A DNA stretch of 64,000 bases from Chloroflexi bacterium AL-N1. GTDB lineage: Bacteria > Chloroflexota > Chloroflexia > Chloroflexales > Roseiflexaceae. The notes below the pieces were generated by a model. It was not told the DNA's origin, ran no database searches, and saw nothing but the letters and a program-made list of their open reading frames with translations. This document shows positions 37,450 through 46,907 of the stretch, one piece after another. The position numbers and the translations under genes are program-made. The stretch spans positions 1-64,000 of the forward strand of contig WYDT01000004.1 of assembly GCA_013122435.1 (NCBI GenBank), given 5' to 3'. Numbering within the stretch: position 1 is the stretch's first letter; each line of letters begins with the position of its first letter.

Positions 37450-38412
37450 TTAAACAACAATCCGATACCAGCCATCGCCTTTGACGGCGTTCTTCCCAAC
37501 ATGGATGAGGCTGCCCCACACCAGCAATTCGCGCAGGGGAGCCAGCTCGCCCGCCAGCGTGGCATGGCCGAGCAGACCACCAATCGGCGTGCGACGGCGT
37601 TGGCGCGACGAGTAGGAGACCACATCGGCCCAGCGGGTGCTATCCTCGATGACATGTACCTGTTCGGCAACGGCCAGCATAGTGTCGCGGTCGATCGCGA
37701 TCTGGCCCTCGCCATACGCCAGACTGATCTCTTCGAGGCGTTTGATGAGGCGCTGGATGAATGGCCGCATAACGATCTGTTTGACCAGCTTTTTCTGCTC
37801 AACGAGGCGCAGTGGAGTAAGCAGTTGCAAGGTCAGTCGGTCGTGGGGTAGCTGCTCCGCATAGACCGCCACCTCAGCTGAGCCAACCGTGATGTCAGGG
37901 GTCTGCACCTGGGTTTGTCCATCGCTGTAGAGGACCTGCCGCACGTTGGTCAGTGGGTTGATGGCAGCGATCTCAATGATGTGCAGGCGTCCACGACGGC
38001 CATTGAGTTCGGCAAGTTTGCGGCCCAGGCCATCCTGCTCGAGGTGTTGTACCGCCATGACGAGGTAGGGAAACAGTTGTCCGGCACTGCCAAAAACGCT
38101 GATCCCAAAGTGGATGCAGTCGCCGGGGGCGTAGCGGTGCGGCCCACCCAGCGGCGGGTGCACGACATAGGGGCGCGGGCGCTGCTCTCCGCCGGTCTCG
38201 TCGGAGTTGCGCAGGGGGGCAACGAGGGTCGCCACCGGGCATAGGTTGATCAGGTTACAATCGGCGCAACGGGGGGCGGCTTTGTTGACACAGAAACGAT
38301 CCCAGAGCGCGTTGGAGAAGGCCCCCCGCACCGCAGAACCGCTTTGCTCGTCGAGTTCCAGCGGCGTCGTGGCGCGGGCGGTGAGTTCGAGATGGTGAGT
38401 GGTCAGGGTCAT
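37450..38412 (-). CDS. cas6: Cas6 pre-crRNA endoribonuclease
   Basis: 320 residues of the Cas6 family that has an internal cysteine cluster (RCADCNLINLCPV, about residues 47-60) and a second ferredoxin-like RAMP fold ending in GGLLGHATLAGELAPLRELLVWG and HVGKNAVKGDGWY. The last stretch is the family glycine-rich loop. It cuts the repeat RNA to give the 8-nt handle. I chose the ATG at 38412 because GAGGA lies 6 nt upstream; the first 25 codons of the longer frame are not conserved-looking. It lies between cas3 and cas1. Confidence 0.88.
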   Translation of the reverse strand: MTLTTHHLELTARATTPLELDEQSGSAVRGAFSNALWDRFCVNKAAPRCADCNLINLCPVATLVAPLRNSDETGGEQRPRPYVVHPPLGGPHRYAPGDCIHFGISVFGSAGQLFPYLVMAVQHLEQDGLGRKLAELNGRRGRLHIIEIAAINPLTNVRQVLYSDGQTQVQTPDITVGSAEVAVYAEQLPHDRLTLQLLTPLRLVEQKKLVKQIVMRPFIQRLIKRLEEISLAYGEGQIAIDRDTMLAVAEQVHVIEDSTRWADVVSYSSRQRRRTPIGGLLGHATLAGELAPLRELLVWGSLIHVGKNAVKGDGWYRIVV

Positions 38413-38493
38413 GGTGTCCTCTCTTTCCGGTCGCCGCCTGTGTCGGTAGGCGACGACCGTTTTGGGTTTGGTATACAACATTGGCACATGTAC

Positions 38494-40914
38494 CTAGCTC
38501 CAATCATTGTCCTGATTATTTGCAGGAAAACGTAGACCTTGTTCATCGTCATAGTCTAATCGTGCTACCCAAGCACCTCGTTTTCCTTCTGATTCGGCAC
38601 GTTGTACCAGACCTTTATCACGTAACATAGCAAATTTCTGCTTACTTATGCCAACCAAGTAGCTACTGGCCTCAATAAATTCATTATCCATAAGACAACG
38701 AACATAATCCTGTTCGAAGCGTTTTGGCACAATCTCAACATTATCAAATAATGCCTCAAAATGTTCTTCCTTCTGGGGATCACTGTTAAATGGTCGAAGT
38801 CCCTTCAGGAAACCCTGGGCCTGCTGTGCAATTCTTTGATAAGCTGACTCCCATTGGTCCTGTAACTCAGGATCGTCGTAGATGCGATTGAGCCAGTGAT
38901 TAATCTCTGCTTCATCAATCTCACATCCGTTATGCTGTTCCAGTTCGGCCAGCGTAACTCGCACGATGTGACCACTTTTGGATGCTTCTTTGTGTCGTCC
39001 ATATACACCTTGACCATCATCTGGTGAACGAAACACATGTACTGGACACATGCCACGCCTGCATTGTCGATTAACACGTCCAAAACGTTGTAGTAATGCT
39101 TCCAGTGGGGCGGGGTCACTATAGATTGTATCGAGATCAATATTCAAACTCACTTCTACAACCTGTGTTGCAATCAATACCAGCGGTTTTCGATCATCAA
39201 ATGAGACATCCACACCACAAAAGTCACGAATATGTTGTTCCCGTTTGTTACGATCCTTGAGTATATAACGACTGTGGATCAGCAATAATTCATCATTAGA
39301 TAAACCTGCATCTTTCAGCGCTGACAAAACTTGTTGGGCTCTGGCCACTGTATTAGCACAGACCAATACCTGTTTTCCCACTTGAAAATCACCAATGATA
39401 CGTTCAATACTTGCAGGATCGGTAAGTTCCCCATCAAGAAGTTGCAATCGATGGCGGCGAAACTTCTGAAATATCTCATCATCAGCTTCAATAGGCTCAA
39501 AAGATCCGAGTGCATCAATGAGTATATTTCTGATAAGGTTGGGAAAGGTAGCCGACATGACGAAAAAACGTGCACCATGATTTTTACGCAGGTATGCGAC
39601 AAAAGACAAAATCAGAGCTAATCGTTCTGGATCATAGGCATGAATTTCATCAAAGACAAATGAAGCTTGTGTATAATCAGTCAACAATGCCTCAAAGCCA
39701 CGTAGTTGAAACATGGCCTTCAACATTTGGTAAGGGCTAAACACTTTGACAGGACGAGCATTGAGTTTGTTTATATTTTTTTGCCACGAAGATGTATGTG
39801 CTGCCTGTCTGGGTGTACTTTCTTGATCGAGTAAACGTGCATACATTGCTTGAACGGCACGTCCGTGTTGCAATCCAACAGCTGCTTCACTAAAGCCTTT
39901 TTGATCATCCTTCAAACGATCAAACATGGCATTCATACTAGCCTGATATGGCAATGTGTAGAAGAGACGAGGTATGGGTTTACTGCCATCACCTAATGCC
40001 CAGTACAAGGCTGCCTCAGTCTTGCCACTACCAGTCGGTGCGATAAGAATAGTCGATGTCCCTGATGCGCTTGCACTTTTTTCCTGATGTCCATAGGGTA
40101 CTTGTCCTGGCTGCAGGATACGTCCTGCCAGATGTGTCCACGCTTCTTGTATTGGCACAGGCATCGAGCCAAGATGAGCCGAAGCCATGTGGTCAGAACT
40201 CGTGGTAAGACCACGTAAGAGAGTCAGGAAAGTGACCAGAGATGGATCAGTGGGACGGCCTAGTTTAGTCACAAAACGACGATACAACTGGAGGCGTTTA
40301 CGGGTATGAGCAGCCCCTTGCTGTACAATTTGATCGACAGCAGTTTTCTGATCGAGCAGAGGCAACATGGTTACCCCTGCTTGATCTAAGCCTAATGCCA
40401 CAATCCAAGTTGACGTGCATTCGTGGATCCACCGCCAGAGCCCTTCGACTACTTCTGGGGCAATCTCTGCCATCAAATCAATGAGCGGATCAGGATCGAC
40501 GGCATCATGGTACAACTCATCAATAGTCTTCGCATCACGGTGGTGAGAAACAATGCCAGCCACAATCCAATGCTGCTCATCGGTACTTAGGCCAGCTTCG
40601 ATCCAATCTACAAATGCCAGCGATAGGACTTCGTGACGCTGTGGCCAGCGACCACCACCATGAAGCATATTCTGAAATCCCTGTGCCGATTTGCCAAAAT
40701 CATGCAGCATACATGTCCAGAACAGGTAGTGCCATAGTTTCGGCATATTGACTAACTGTGGCAGATCAGGGCGCAATCGCTGAAGATCAGCCAGACGACT
40801 CAAAACAAACCACGTATGTTGGGCCAGACTCTCGCCTTGTTGTTCTCCTTTATTCGGGCTTTTTGCCCAGATGTCGTCAAACCATTCAGGCCATACTTTT
40901 ATTTTTGTCTCCAT
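38494..40914 (-). CDS. cas3: Cas3 HD nuclease-helicase
   Basis: About 806 residues. The N-terminal HD nuclease has CMLHDFGKSAQGFQ (about residue 70) and a later HHRDAKT. The superfamily 2 helicase follows with Walker A APTGSGKTEAALYW, DEIHAYDP (DExH), VMSATFP (SAT), and QRFGRVNRQ (motif VI). Cas3 unwinds and degrades DNA after Cascade binding. GGGGGAT precedes the ATG at 40914. Its first codons overlap the end of cas5 by about 29 nt. Confidence 0.95.
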   Translation of the reverse strand: METKIKVWPEWFDDIWAKSPNKGEQQGESLAQHTWFVLSRLADLQRLRPDLPQLVNMPKLWHYLFWTCMLHDFGKSAQGFQNMLHGGGRWPQRHEVLSLAFVDWIEAGLSTDEQHWIVAGIVSHHRDAKTIDELYHDAVDPDPLIDLMAEIAPEVVEGLWRWIHECTSTWIVALGLDQAGVTMLPLLDQKTAVDQIVQQGAAHTRKRLQLYRRFVTKLGRPTDPSLVTFLTLLRGLTTSSDHMASAHLGSMPVPIQEAWTHLAGRILQPGQVPYGHQEKSASASGTSTILIAPTGSGKTEAALYWALGDGSKPIPRLFYTLPYQASMNAMFDRLKDDQKGFSEAAVGLQHGRAVQAMYARLLDQESTPRQAAHTSSWQKNINKLNARPVKVFSPYQMLKAMFQLRGFEALLTDYTQASFVFDEIHAYDPERLALILSFVAYLRKNHGARFFVMSATFPNLIRNILIDALGSFEPIEADDEIFQKFRRHRLQLLDGELTDPASIERIIGDFQVGKQVLVCANTVARAQQVLSALKDAGLSNDELLLIHSRYILKDRNKREQHIRDFCGVDVSFDDRKPLVLIATQVVEVSLNIDLDTIYSDPAPLEALLQRFGRVNRQCRRGMCPVHVFRSPDDGQGVYGRHKEASKSGHIVRVTLAELEQHNGCEIDEAEINHWLNRIYDDPELQDQWESAYQRIAQQAQGFLKGLRPFNSDPQKEEHFEALFDNVEIVPKRFEQDYVRCLMDNEFIEASSYLVGISKQKFAMLRDKGLVQRAESEGKRGAWVARLDYDDEQGLRFPANNQDNDWS

Positions 40915-41632
40915 CAGCATCCCCCACAAAGTGATGAAATATCAATGCACGCTGCATTCCGTTGTAAACAGGCGACTGTGGATCGACCAGGTAATGCTGG
41001 ACTGTATTGCCAAATTGGAGCAGCTCATGGCTCCACATGCGTTGCTGCAACATTAGGTAACGATCAAACGTTGGTGTACGATTGCGACTCATGTCGAGGT
41101 AGCGCGGCATAAGAGCGACAACCCCTGCACGCATTTGTGTTGCCATTGAGTATGGTAGCAGGGTATGCTCAAAATAAGCCTCACTTGTCGACTGTAGCTC
41201 GATAACTTCGATCTGGGTATACGAACACAAGTCCTGAGAACGTCCTAACACAACTGCATAACGCGGACTTTGGAACGAAGGCAACCATTCTGGACGATTG
41301 AGATATAGCGTTAAGCGTGGCTGAAAGAGCAGCGTTCGCTTAAAAGGATTGATACTACCCTCCAGCACTTTGGGTATCTTTGTTCCTGGCAATTTGCCAC
41401 TGCTACGTTTTACCACATGAATATGCTCAACATCATCAACCCGACCCTGTGTCGTAAAATGGTAAGCAAAAGTCACTTCTTTGGGATCAACCCATTCACC
41501 AAGTGCACTACAGATATGACCATAGATAGTTGTGGGCGGTGGCATCTCGAATGTTGGTTGAACACCTTGCACAAAGTGAGGGTAGCGAAACGAAGTTGTG
41601 AGACCTTCAACAACAACTTTAAGCACCTGCAT
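40886..41632 (-). CDS. cas5: Cas5 (type I-B, Cas5t-like)
   Basis: 248 residues. The N-terminal RAMP strand and MPPPTTIYGHICSALGEW motif is the Cas5 hallmark of Hmari/Tneap-type systems (the P-x-T-x-x-G element). Cas5 caps the crRNA 5' handle in Cascade. It lies 11 nt after cas7, overlaps cas3, and is in the usual cas8-cas7-cas5-cas3 order. Confidence 0.92.
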   Translation of the reverse strand: MQVLKVVVEGLTTSFRYPHFVQGVQPTFEMPPPTTIYGHICSALGEWVDPKEVTFAYHFTTQGRVDDVEHIHVVKRSSGKLPGTKIPKVLEGSINPFKRTLLFQPRLTLYLNRPEWLPSFQSPRYAVVLGRSQDLCSYTQIEVIELQSTSEAYFEHTLLPYSMATQMRAGVVALMPRYLDMSRNRTPTFDRYLMLQQRMWSHELLQFGNTVQHYLVDPQSPVYNGMQRALIFHHFVGDADGDKNKSMA

Positions 41633-41643
41633 AGGACATCCTC

Positions 41644-42711
41644 CTAATCCAACCAGCCAGGATTTTTGGCAAACTGTTCCGACAATGTCAGAAAAGCAGT
41701 GCGTGGATGGCTGATATGAATCGGATATGGGGTGTCAACATTGTATTCACTGACAAATGCTTCAAACTTTGTGCGCTCTTCATCAAGGTAACCACGTACC
41801 CAACCCACATACACTGGTGAGAGTAAATCATCGCGGAATACCATTAATGCTTCCTGTAAAGCCTCGATTTTGCATTCTGGCTGACCTGATCGGGTTGCGC
41901 CAAGTATATGGCCAAACATATGATTACCACCCTTGGTTACTGCTATCACTGCAAGTACTGGAGCTACATCTGTGTAATGCAATGTCTGTTTTGCACCACC
42001 TTCAAGATGGGCCAGGCCATCAAAGAGTGCTTGAATCCGAGCAAGACGCTGATCAAGAGTCAAACGATACGATTTTTCTTCACTCATATGCTGCAATCCC
42101 ATAGTGTCGGCCTTCTGTCGGCGTACATCGTCAAGATGGCGAAACCCAGTGCGATCAGCATAGGAGAAAGTTCCACAGGCATGCAGGTCGAGTGAGAATA
42201 ATCCCTTCAGTGCGGTGCGATAAAATTGATGCTCATGTGGAACGGGGTTGCCCTCATGACGTGACATTGTACCAAAATCACTGGTCAGTTGTTGCGGCGC
42301 AATTGCCACCAGTGTACTCACTCGAAAGGGTGATAAACGCGTAACTGTTGCAAGAGTCTCGGTAGCCACAACATCACCCGCCTGTTCCTTTGCACGAGCT
42401 TCTTTTTTTGATGGAGCACGCATATACCCGAACAGATCATCATCCCAGAACTCTAATGGGTTTGCATCAGTAAAGGCTATCTTCTCAGCACGATGGATTG
42501 GTGACACCTGCCATGCCTCACTGCGATCAGCTAAAGTTGTTCTCAACCAGTAGCGAAATGCTTGCGCTGAGACATATGGATAAATACCGTCTTTTGCACG
42601 AATCTGCTTTACACCCACAGTATTATCTTCACGCTCTCCAGGAATATTGCCCATGTTGTTCAGGGCAGAAGCAGGCGCATCGATCAAAAATGTACCAGTA
42701 ACAAAAGCCAT
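41644..42711 (-). CDS. cas7: Cas7 (type I-B, Cst2/DevR family)
   Basis: 355 residues. The start MAFVTGTFLIDAPASALNNMG and YVSAQAFRYWLRTTL are typical of the Cst2/DevR branch of Cas7, and LDLHACGTFSYADRTGFRHLDD is the conserved middle. It forms the backbone of Cascade along the crRNA spacer. AGGATAA precedes the ATG. It lies between cas8 and cas5 with short gaps, consistent with a single operon. Confidence 0.93.
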   Translation of the reverse strand: MAFVTGTFLIDAPASALNNMGNIPGEREDNTVGVKQIRAKDGIYPYVSAQAFRYWLRTTLADRSEAWQVSPIHRAEKIAFTDANPLEFWDDDLFGYMRAPSKKEARAKEQAGDVVATETLATVTRLSPFRVSTLVAIAPQQLTSDFGTMSRHEGNPVPHEHQFYRTALKGLFSLDLHACGTFSYADRTGFRHLDDVRRQKADTMGLQHMSEEKSYRLTLDQRLARIQALFDGLAHLEGGAKQTLHYTDVAPVLAVIAVTKGGNHMFGHILGATRSGQPECKIEALQEALMVFRDDLLSPVYVGWVRGYLDEERTKFEAFVSEYNVDTPYPIHISHPRTAFLTLSEQFAKNPGWLD

Positions 42712-42745
42712 GATCAGTTATCCTTTCTTAAAAAAATACTCTCAG

Positions 42746-44287
42746 TTATCTGTTTTCTTCATCTTGCTCATCAGTTATCGGTTCAGCAGCCTCAGCGACA
42801 AGATCTGGATTCTTACCGATCCATCCATTGTTATAGAGTTGCTCGATCATGCGAATAAGTACAAGATCACGGGCAAATTTCCAATCTACTCGCAATGTTT
42901 CAGTACCGTCTTCAAAAAGATCAAGGTGAAACACCTTTGTATATGGATCCAGCGTAAAGAGTGGGGGCATGCCAGCTTTAATCGCAGACATGTTGGCTTT
43001 GATAAGATGTGTACGAAATTCAAATGCTCTGTTTTCACGAAAGAAGCTGCGAAAGAAACGTCGATCATCCATGCGAAATACGTAATCAGCCAGACGATCC
43101 CCCATAGCACGAATCTCTTCAATACGGGTTTCACTCATACGAATTACCTCCTTAAGAAATAGTTTGACAAGTTTCCATGAAACAAGATATGCATCGTCTG
43201 CCAACGTATAGTATCGAGTTGGATCATCAGTAGAGACATTCCGACGAGGCACACGTAAGAAATGTGCACTCACAAAGAAACGGGCGTTATCAGGCAAACG
43301 AAACAGATCTTCATACAACCGATTGTAACGTGGTGTAAATGGCTCATCACCTCTGATCTGTCCTTTCTTTTTTGGTTGTGGTGGTCGTTGCCATGCACGT
43401 TTGGCAATCTCATTCCATTGTTGCTTATACTCACCTCCACTTACAGTTGCCAGAAAGACCGTAATCTGCAATGGTAAGTGATAGATTGCCAATGGTGGAC
43501 TACGATCATCAAGCGGATTTGATTGGCCACTATTGCTCAGATGATATGCAGTAATGGCAGCAGGTTCTTCTTCAGCAATCGCATCAAGACGCTTTGTCTC
43601 GATAGCAAGAAATGTTTTGATCAGTAACGTACGCGCGCTGTGCGGTGCTTCTGGTAATTTTGAACTACCTGTAGTCTGCGCTTGCAGGATAGCGGATCGG
43701 TTTGCTTGGAAGAACTTGTTTGCAAAATCCCACATTAGATCCAGATTGTCAGAATGCACTGCTAGCAAGCGACCACCACATTTAGCACAACCTATCGGAA
43801 AAAACTGGATACAGAGCAAAGCTTTGCCTGATACCGCAATACCTGCATCACCACCTGATACAAAGTTGATTACGTCGCGTCCATTGAGTAAAGAGATATG
43901 TTCACGGAAAGCACGTCCCATCACAAGTGAGTCATCGACTGACCATGACACTGCACTGGCCGATTCTCCGGTGAAAACACACCGCTCACCAGCACTATCT
44001 TGCACATTAGCATACTCACGAGCGACTTTATGTGCATAGATCTGGCGTTTCTCTGGCTGCTTCTCAAATGCAGTTTGGGTGAAACCAGAATTCATAAACG
44101 CAACATTCAGAAATGATTTGAGTGGCTGAACAGTGTAGTTCTGTTCAATATATTCTGCAACAGCAATCATATCTTCGTCGTTTAGTGTAGCGATATCCGT
44201 TTTTTCTCGAAAAGCTAATATCGTAGCAAGTCCTACATCAACAAATGGATGACCTGTGTAACTTAGTAAAGGTTGTTCATCGGACAT
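42746..44287 (-). CDS. cas8b: Cas8 large subunit (Cst1/Cas8b1-like)
   Basis: 513 residues, first cas gene after the regulator. The sequence has the Cst1-type layout: YTGHPFVDVGLATILAF at the start, FTGES and a CAKCGG zinc-like knuckle (about residue 168; only one CxxC pair is complete), RYNRLYEDLFRLPDNARFF, and a long helical C-terminus. The large subunit recognises the PAM and recruits Cas3. Together with the Cst2-type Cas7 it makes this a Tneap-like I-B system. AAAGGAG precedes the ATG. Confidence 0.85.
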   Translation of the reverse strand: MSDEQPLLSYTGHPFVDVGLATILAFREKTDIATLNDEDMIAVAEYIEQNYTVQPLKSFLNVAFMNSGFTQTAFEKQPEKRQIYAHKVAREYANVQDSAGERCVFTGESASAVSWSVDDSLVMGRAFREHISLLNGRDVINFVSGGDAGIAVSGKALLCIQFFPIGCAKCGGRLLAVHSDNLDLMWDFANKFFQANRSAILQAQTTGSSKLPEAPHSARTLLIKTFLAIETKRLDAIAEEEPAAITAYHLSNSGQSNPLDDRSPPLAIYHLPLQITVFLATVSGGEYKQQWNEIAKRAWQRPPQPKKKGQIRGDEPFTPRYNRLYEDLFRLPDNARFFVSAHFLRVPRRNVSTDDPTRYYTLADDAYLVSWKLVKLFLKEVIRMSETRIEEIRAMGDRLADYVFRMDDRRFFRSFFRENRAFEFRTHLIKANMSAIKAGMPPLFTLDPYTKVFHLDLFEDGTETLRVDWKFARDLVLIRMIEQLYNNGWIGKNPDLVAEAAEPITDEQDEENR

Positions 44288-44396
44288 TTAACGCTCCTTT
44301 TTCTTAGTTCCTTCTCCCCTCACATACCTACTCTATCATCTGACTCTGCAATATATCCGCAGTCTCCACATGATTTTCCACGAATTTCTGAACTGT

Positions 44397-45392
44397 TTAG
44401 GATGACTCGGTCGTCTGTTCATCGAATCCGGTATAGTTGGCAATCACCTGATGTGCTTCGGCAAAAACGTTTTCGCGTAAAGTAGGTGGTGCCAATACCA
44501 CCGCATGGCTACCATAGGACATAATCCAACGTTGAATTTCCTCAAGTGCCGCCGTTTGCAGTGTGAGTGTCAAACTGCCATCAGTGTGTTCTTCAATGTG
44601 TTGCGATGGATGCCATTGGCGTTCACGGGTGTAGCGTGCCTGATACTCATCAAACCAGATAACAACGTCTACGGGTGTATCGCCGCGCTCTGCAAGAAAA
44701 CCATAGGCAAGGTAGCTATCCACTGAGAAACTCACATCACGATGAAAACGTTTGTGATACAGAATGGACCATTCTTCAACTCGGCTCACTGCAAAATTAC
44801 GCATCTGATTACGTAAATGATCGAATGCAATCAATTGCCACTCACCACGTACATTGTGCAAGTGATGTGGCTCAACCACCCGTCGATTGCGTTCACCACG
44901 ACCCGCCGTGTAGTAAACCATCTCAAACTGATACTGCTCATTAATTGCCTCGGTTAATGCGACCAGAAGATCTGGATCAGCGTATGAGGTAGCTCCCGTT
45001 TGGAAACTATAATGTTGCATGAGCTGACCTAGATCGATGCGGACTTTTTCGGGAAGATTCTGTGCTAATTTTTCGACAGCATGACGAAGTGGTTCCTCAA
45101 AGGCAGTCCCAAGATAGCGTTGAGCTAGTTCAACACTTAAAAAGAAGGCCACTAGTTCACCTTCTGTGGCAAACATCATTGGCAACGTCCAGTTAGGATT
45201 GGTATAAAAATAACCTTTATGTGTATGACTATACTCTAATGGTGCGTTAAGTCGATCCCTGAAAAAGGTGAGATCGTCATGGATTGTTCGTTCTTTTACC
45301 TCAAAATGTTTCATAAAAACTTTGACATTTGGATACGTACCACTTCTAATCATACCGTCCATCTGCATAATGCGATCTAATTTACTAGACAT
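44397..45392 (-). CDS. HTH-WYL-domain transcriptional regulator of the cas operon
   Basis: About 331 residues. The N-terminal HTH (VKVFMKHFEVKERTIHDDLTFFRDRL, winged helix) is followed by a WYL domain (about 140-220: FEMVYYTAGRGERNRRVVEPHHLHNVRGEWQLIAFD) and a WCX-like C-terminal part. WYL proteins bind nucleic acid or nucleotide ligands and commonly control CRISPR and other defence loci. It lies 110 nt upstream of cas8 on the same strand, so it is likely the operon's regulator and possibly its first gene. Confidence 0.88.
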   Translation of the reverse strand: MSSKLDRIMQMDGMIRSGTYPNVKVFMKHFEVKERTIHDDLTFFRDRLNAPLEYSHTHKGYFYTNPNWTLPMMFATEGELVAFFLSVELAQRYLGTAFEEPLRHAVEKLAQNLPEKVRIDLGQLMQHYSFQTGATSYADPDLLVALTEAINEQYQFEMVYYTAGRGERNRRVVEPHHLHNVRGEWQLIAFDHLRNQMRNFAVSRVEEWSILYHKRFHRDVSFSVDSYLAYGFLAERGDTPVDVVIWFDEYQARYTRERQWHPSQHIEEHTDGSLTLTLQTAALEEIQRWIMSYGSHAVVLAPPTLRENVFAEAHQVIANYTGFDEQTTESS

Positions 45393-45683
45393 GGGCTTTC
45401 TCAACGAATACTAAAATTCGGCTAATAAACTGGTTTTCCAGTTTCGCAATAGCTTTCAACGTAAATTCCTGCCAAAGCTGCCCAAACACGCGGCAAGCCT
45501 GGGTGCGACCGTATTGAAATGTGGTAGAAGGTGGGATGATGAGCAGAATGATACCGCACCTACTACAGTAACACAAACATCCGCTCTGAGACAGATTGAA
45601 TGTCACGACAATGGATACGTTTTGTGGCGCAATGCTCCTGGAAGATCGATGCACAAAACCCTATCTGATGGTATCGTTGCACA

Positions 45684-46166
45684 ATGAATAAAGACAAACC
45701 AGGAAAATGGAGGTACTACGTGGATCTTGTCACCATTACCATCATCGCCAGCGTTGTCCTCATCGTTGGTGCAACAATCTTCTTTATGCTCAATCGCAGT
45801 TGGGGTAGCTCACGCTCAACACCATCGCCCACACCACCACAACATATCTCATCGGAGTCTCTGGACAAAGATGAAGTCCGCCGACTTGTGCACCAGGGAC
45901 GCAAAATCGAAGCCATCAAGTTGGTGCGGGAGCATACCGACAAAGGTCTTAGAGAAGCCAAGAACTATGTTGAAGCTCTCGAACGCAGCGCGGCGCTTCC
46001 TGAAGAGATCGACCCTTCAGCTGATGTTTCAGCCATCGGCAATGAGGTACGTGCACTCCTGCTACAAGGTAAGAAGATTGAGGCAATCAAGCGGGTACGC
46101 GAGCATACGCAATGGGGGCTGAAAGAAGCCAAGGAGTATGTTGATGCGTTCGAGTCATCATTGTGA
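45684..46166 (+). CDS. Membrane-anchored protein with two L7/L12 C-terminal-like domains
   Basis: 160 residues. An N-terminal membrane helix (about 13-37) is followed by a Ser/Pro-rich linker and two related modules (about 62-105 and 118-160) with the ribosomal L7/L12 C-terminal pattern: KIEAIKLVREHTDKGLREAKNYVE and KIEAIKRVREHTQWGLKEAKEYVD. The two modules are near-identical, so the second is probably a recent duplication. A GTG at 45720 has a better ribosome binding site (GGAGG) than the ATG at 45684 and would begin inside the helix. Function unknown; L7/L12-like modules serve as protein-binding handles. Confidence 0.7.
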   Translation: MNKDKPGKWRYYVDLVTITIIASVVLIVGATIFFMLNRSWGSSRSTPSPTPPQHISSESLDKDEVRRLVHQGRKIEAIKLVREHTDKGLREAKNYVEALERSAALPEEIDPSADVSAIGNEVRALLLQGKKIEAIKRVREHTQWGLKEAKEYVDAFESSL

Positions 46167-46470
46167 GGTGATGTAGGGCACAAACGGTTCCCTAAATTCG
46201 GGGCTGCTTGCCCAGTGGATACGGTGGGTGCTGCGCCCTGACCGGGGGATGGGGCGTTGGCACGCCCCACATACACCACCTACCCGTGGGTTGCCTCAGA
46301 GTAGCACAGCCACAGAGTCATAGAGATGACAAAGAATTACAATATCACACCTCATCAAGCAACATCTACTGTCTGCATTGGTGTAGAGCTATGTACACAA
46401 GCTTGGCAAGCTCAATCGATAGCGCGTATACTTAGGTTGTACATTGTGGTCTATAAGTAACCAGGAGAAA
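46167..46470. other. Intergenic region with palindromic repeats
   Basis: About 300 bp containing GC-rich palindromic phrases shared with sequence near cas4 and near 46.8 kb, then AT-rich sequence before the small conserved gene. No ORF of interest. Confidence 0.4.
46251..46268. terminator. Hairpin after the L7/L12-like gene
   Basis: GGGGCGT-TGGC-ACGCCCC, a 7-bp perfect stem. A similar phrase (GGGCGTTGGCACGC) recurs at 46.8 kb upstream of the next gene. It may be a terminator or a small dispersed palindrome. Confidence 0.35.
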
Positions 46471-46707
46471 ATGATGCCAGGCACCGACAAACGTAACCGA
46501 CTCAACGATGACGTTTTTAGCTATCAGGAAAGCAAAGATGACAAGGTCTTTATTTCCTGGCACGGCAAACCCGTCAAAACACTTCGCGGCAAAGAGGCTC
46601 AGAAATTTCTGGCACGCATCAGCGGTCTGGAGCATCACGAAGCACAACTTGTTATGGCTAAGGTAACTGGTAACTTCAAGCGCGGAAATGAAGCTTCCGG
46701 AAGCTGA
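46471..46707 (+). CDS. Small conserved hypothetical protein (78 aa)
   Basis: A well-placed AGGAG precedes ATG 46471. The product is 78 residues and charged, with the central FISWHGKPVKTLRGKEAQKFL and the end QLVMAKVTGNFKRGNE, which I recall from small uncharacterised bacterial proteins. No signal peptide or membrane helix is seen. The C-terminus carries the DNA string GAAGCTTCCGGAAGCT, one of the TCCGGA-centred palindromes found elsewhere in the window. Confidence 0.65.
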   Translation: MMPGTDKRNRLNDDVFSYQESKDDKVFISWHGKPVKTLRGKEAQKFLARISGLEHHEAQLVMAKVTGNFKRGNEASGS

Positions 46708-46907
46708 CTTATGCCGCTTCCAGTACACTGCCGCGAGGCATCCACCTCCTACAGTTCATATATTCCCCAACTCTCTTGCGGGTACCCAGAGTGCCACACC
46801 TAGGCCGAGGGTGTGGGCGTTGGCACGCACTTCAAACCATTGTCTGATGACCGTGTTATTGGTATATCGCTATACTCAAAGTATATTAAAGATACCGAGG
46901 TACAACC

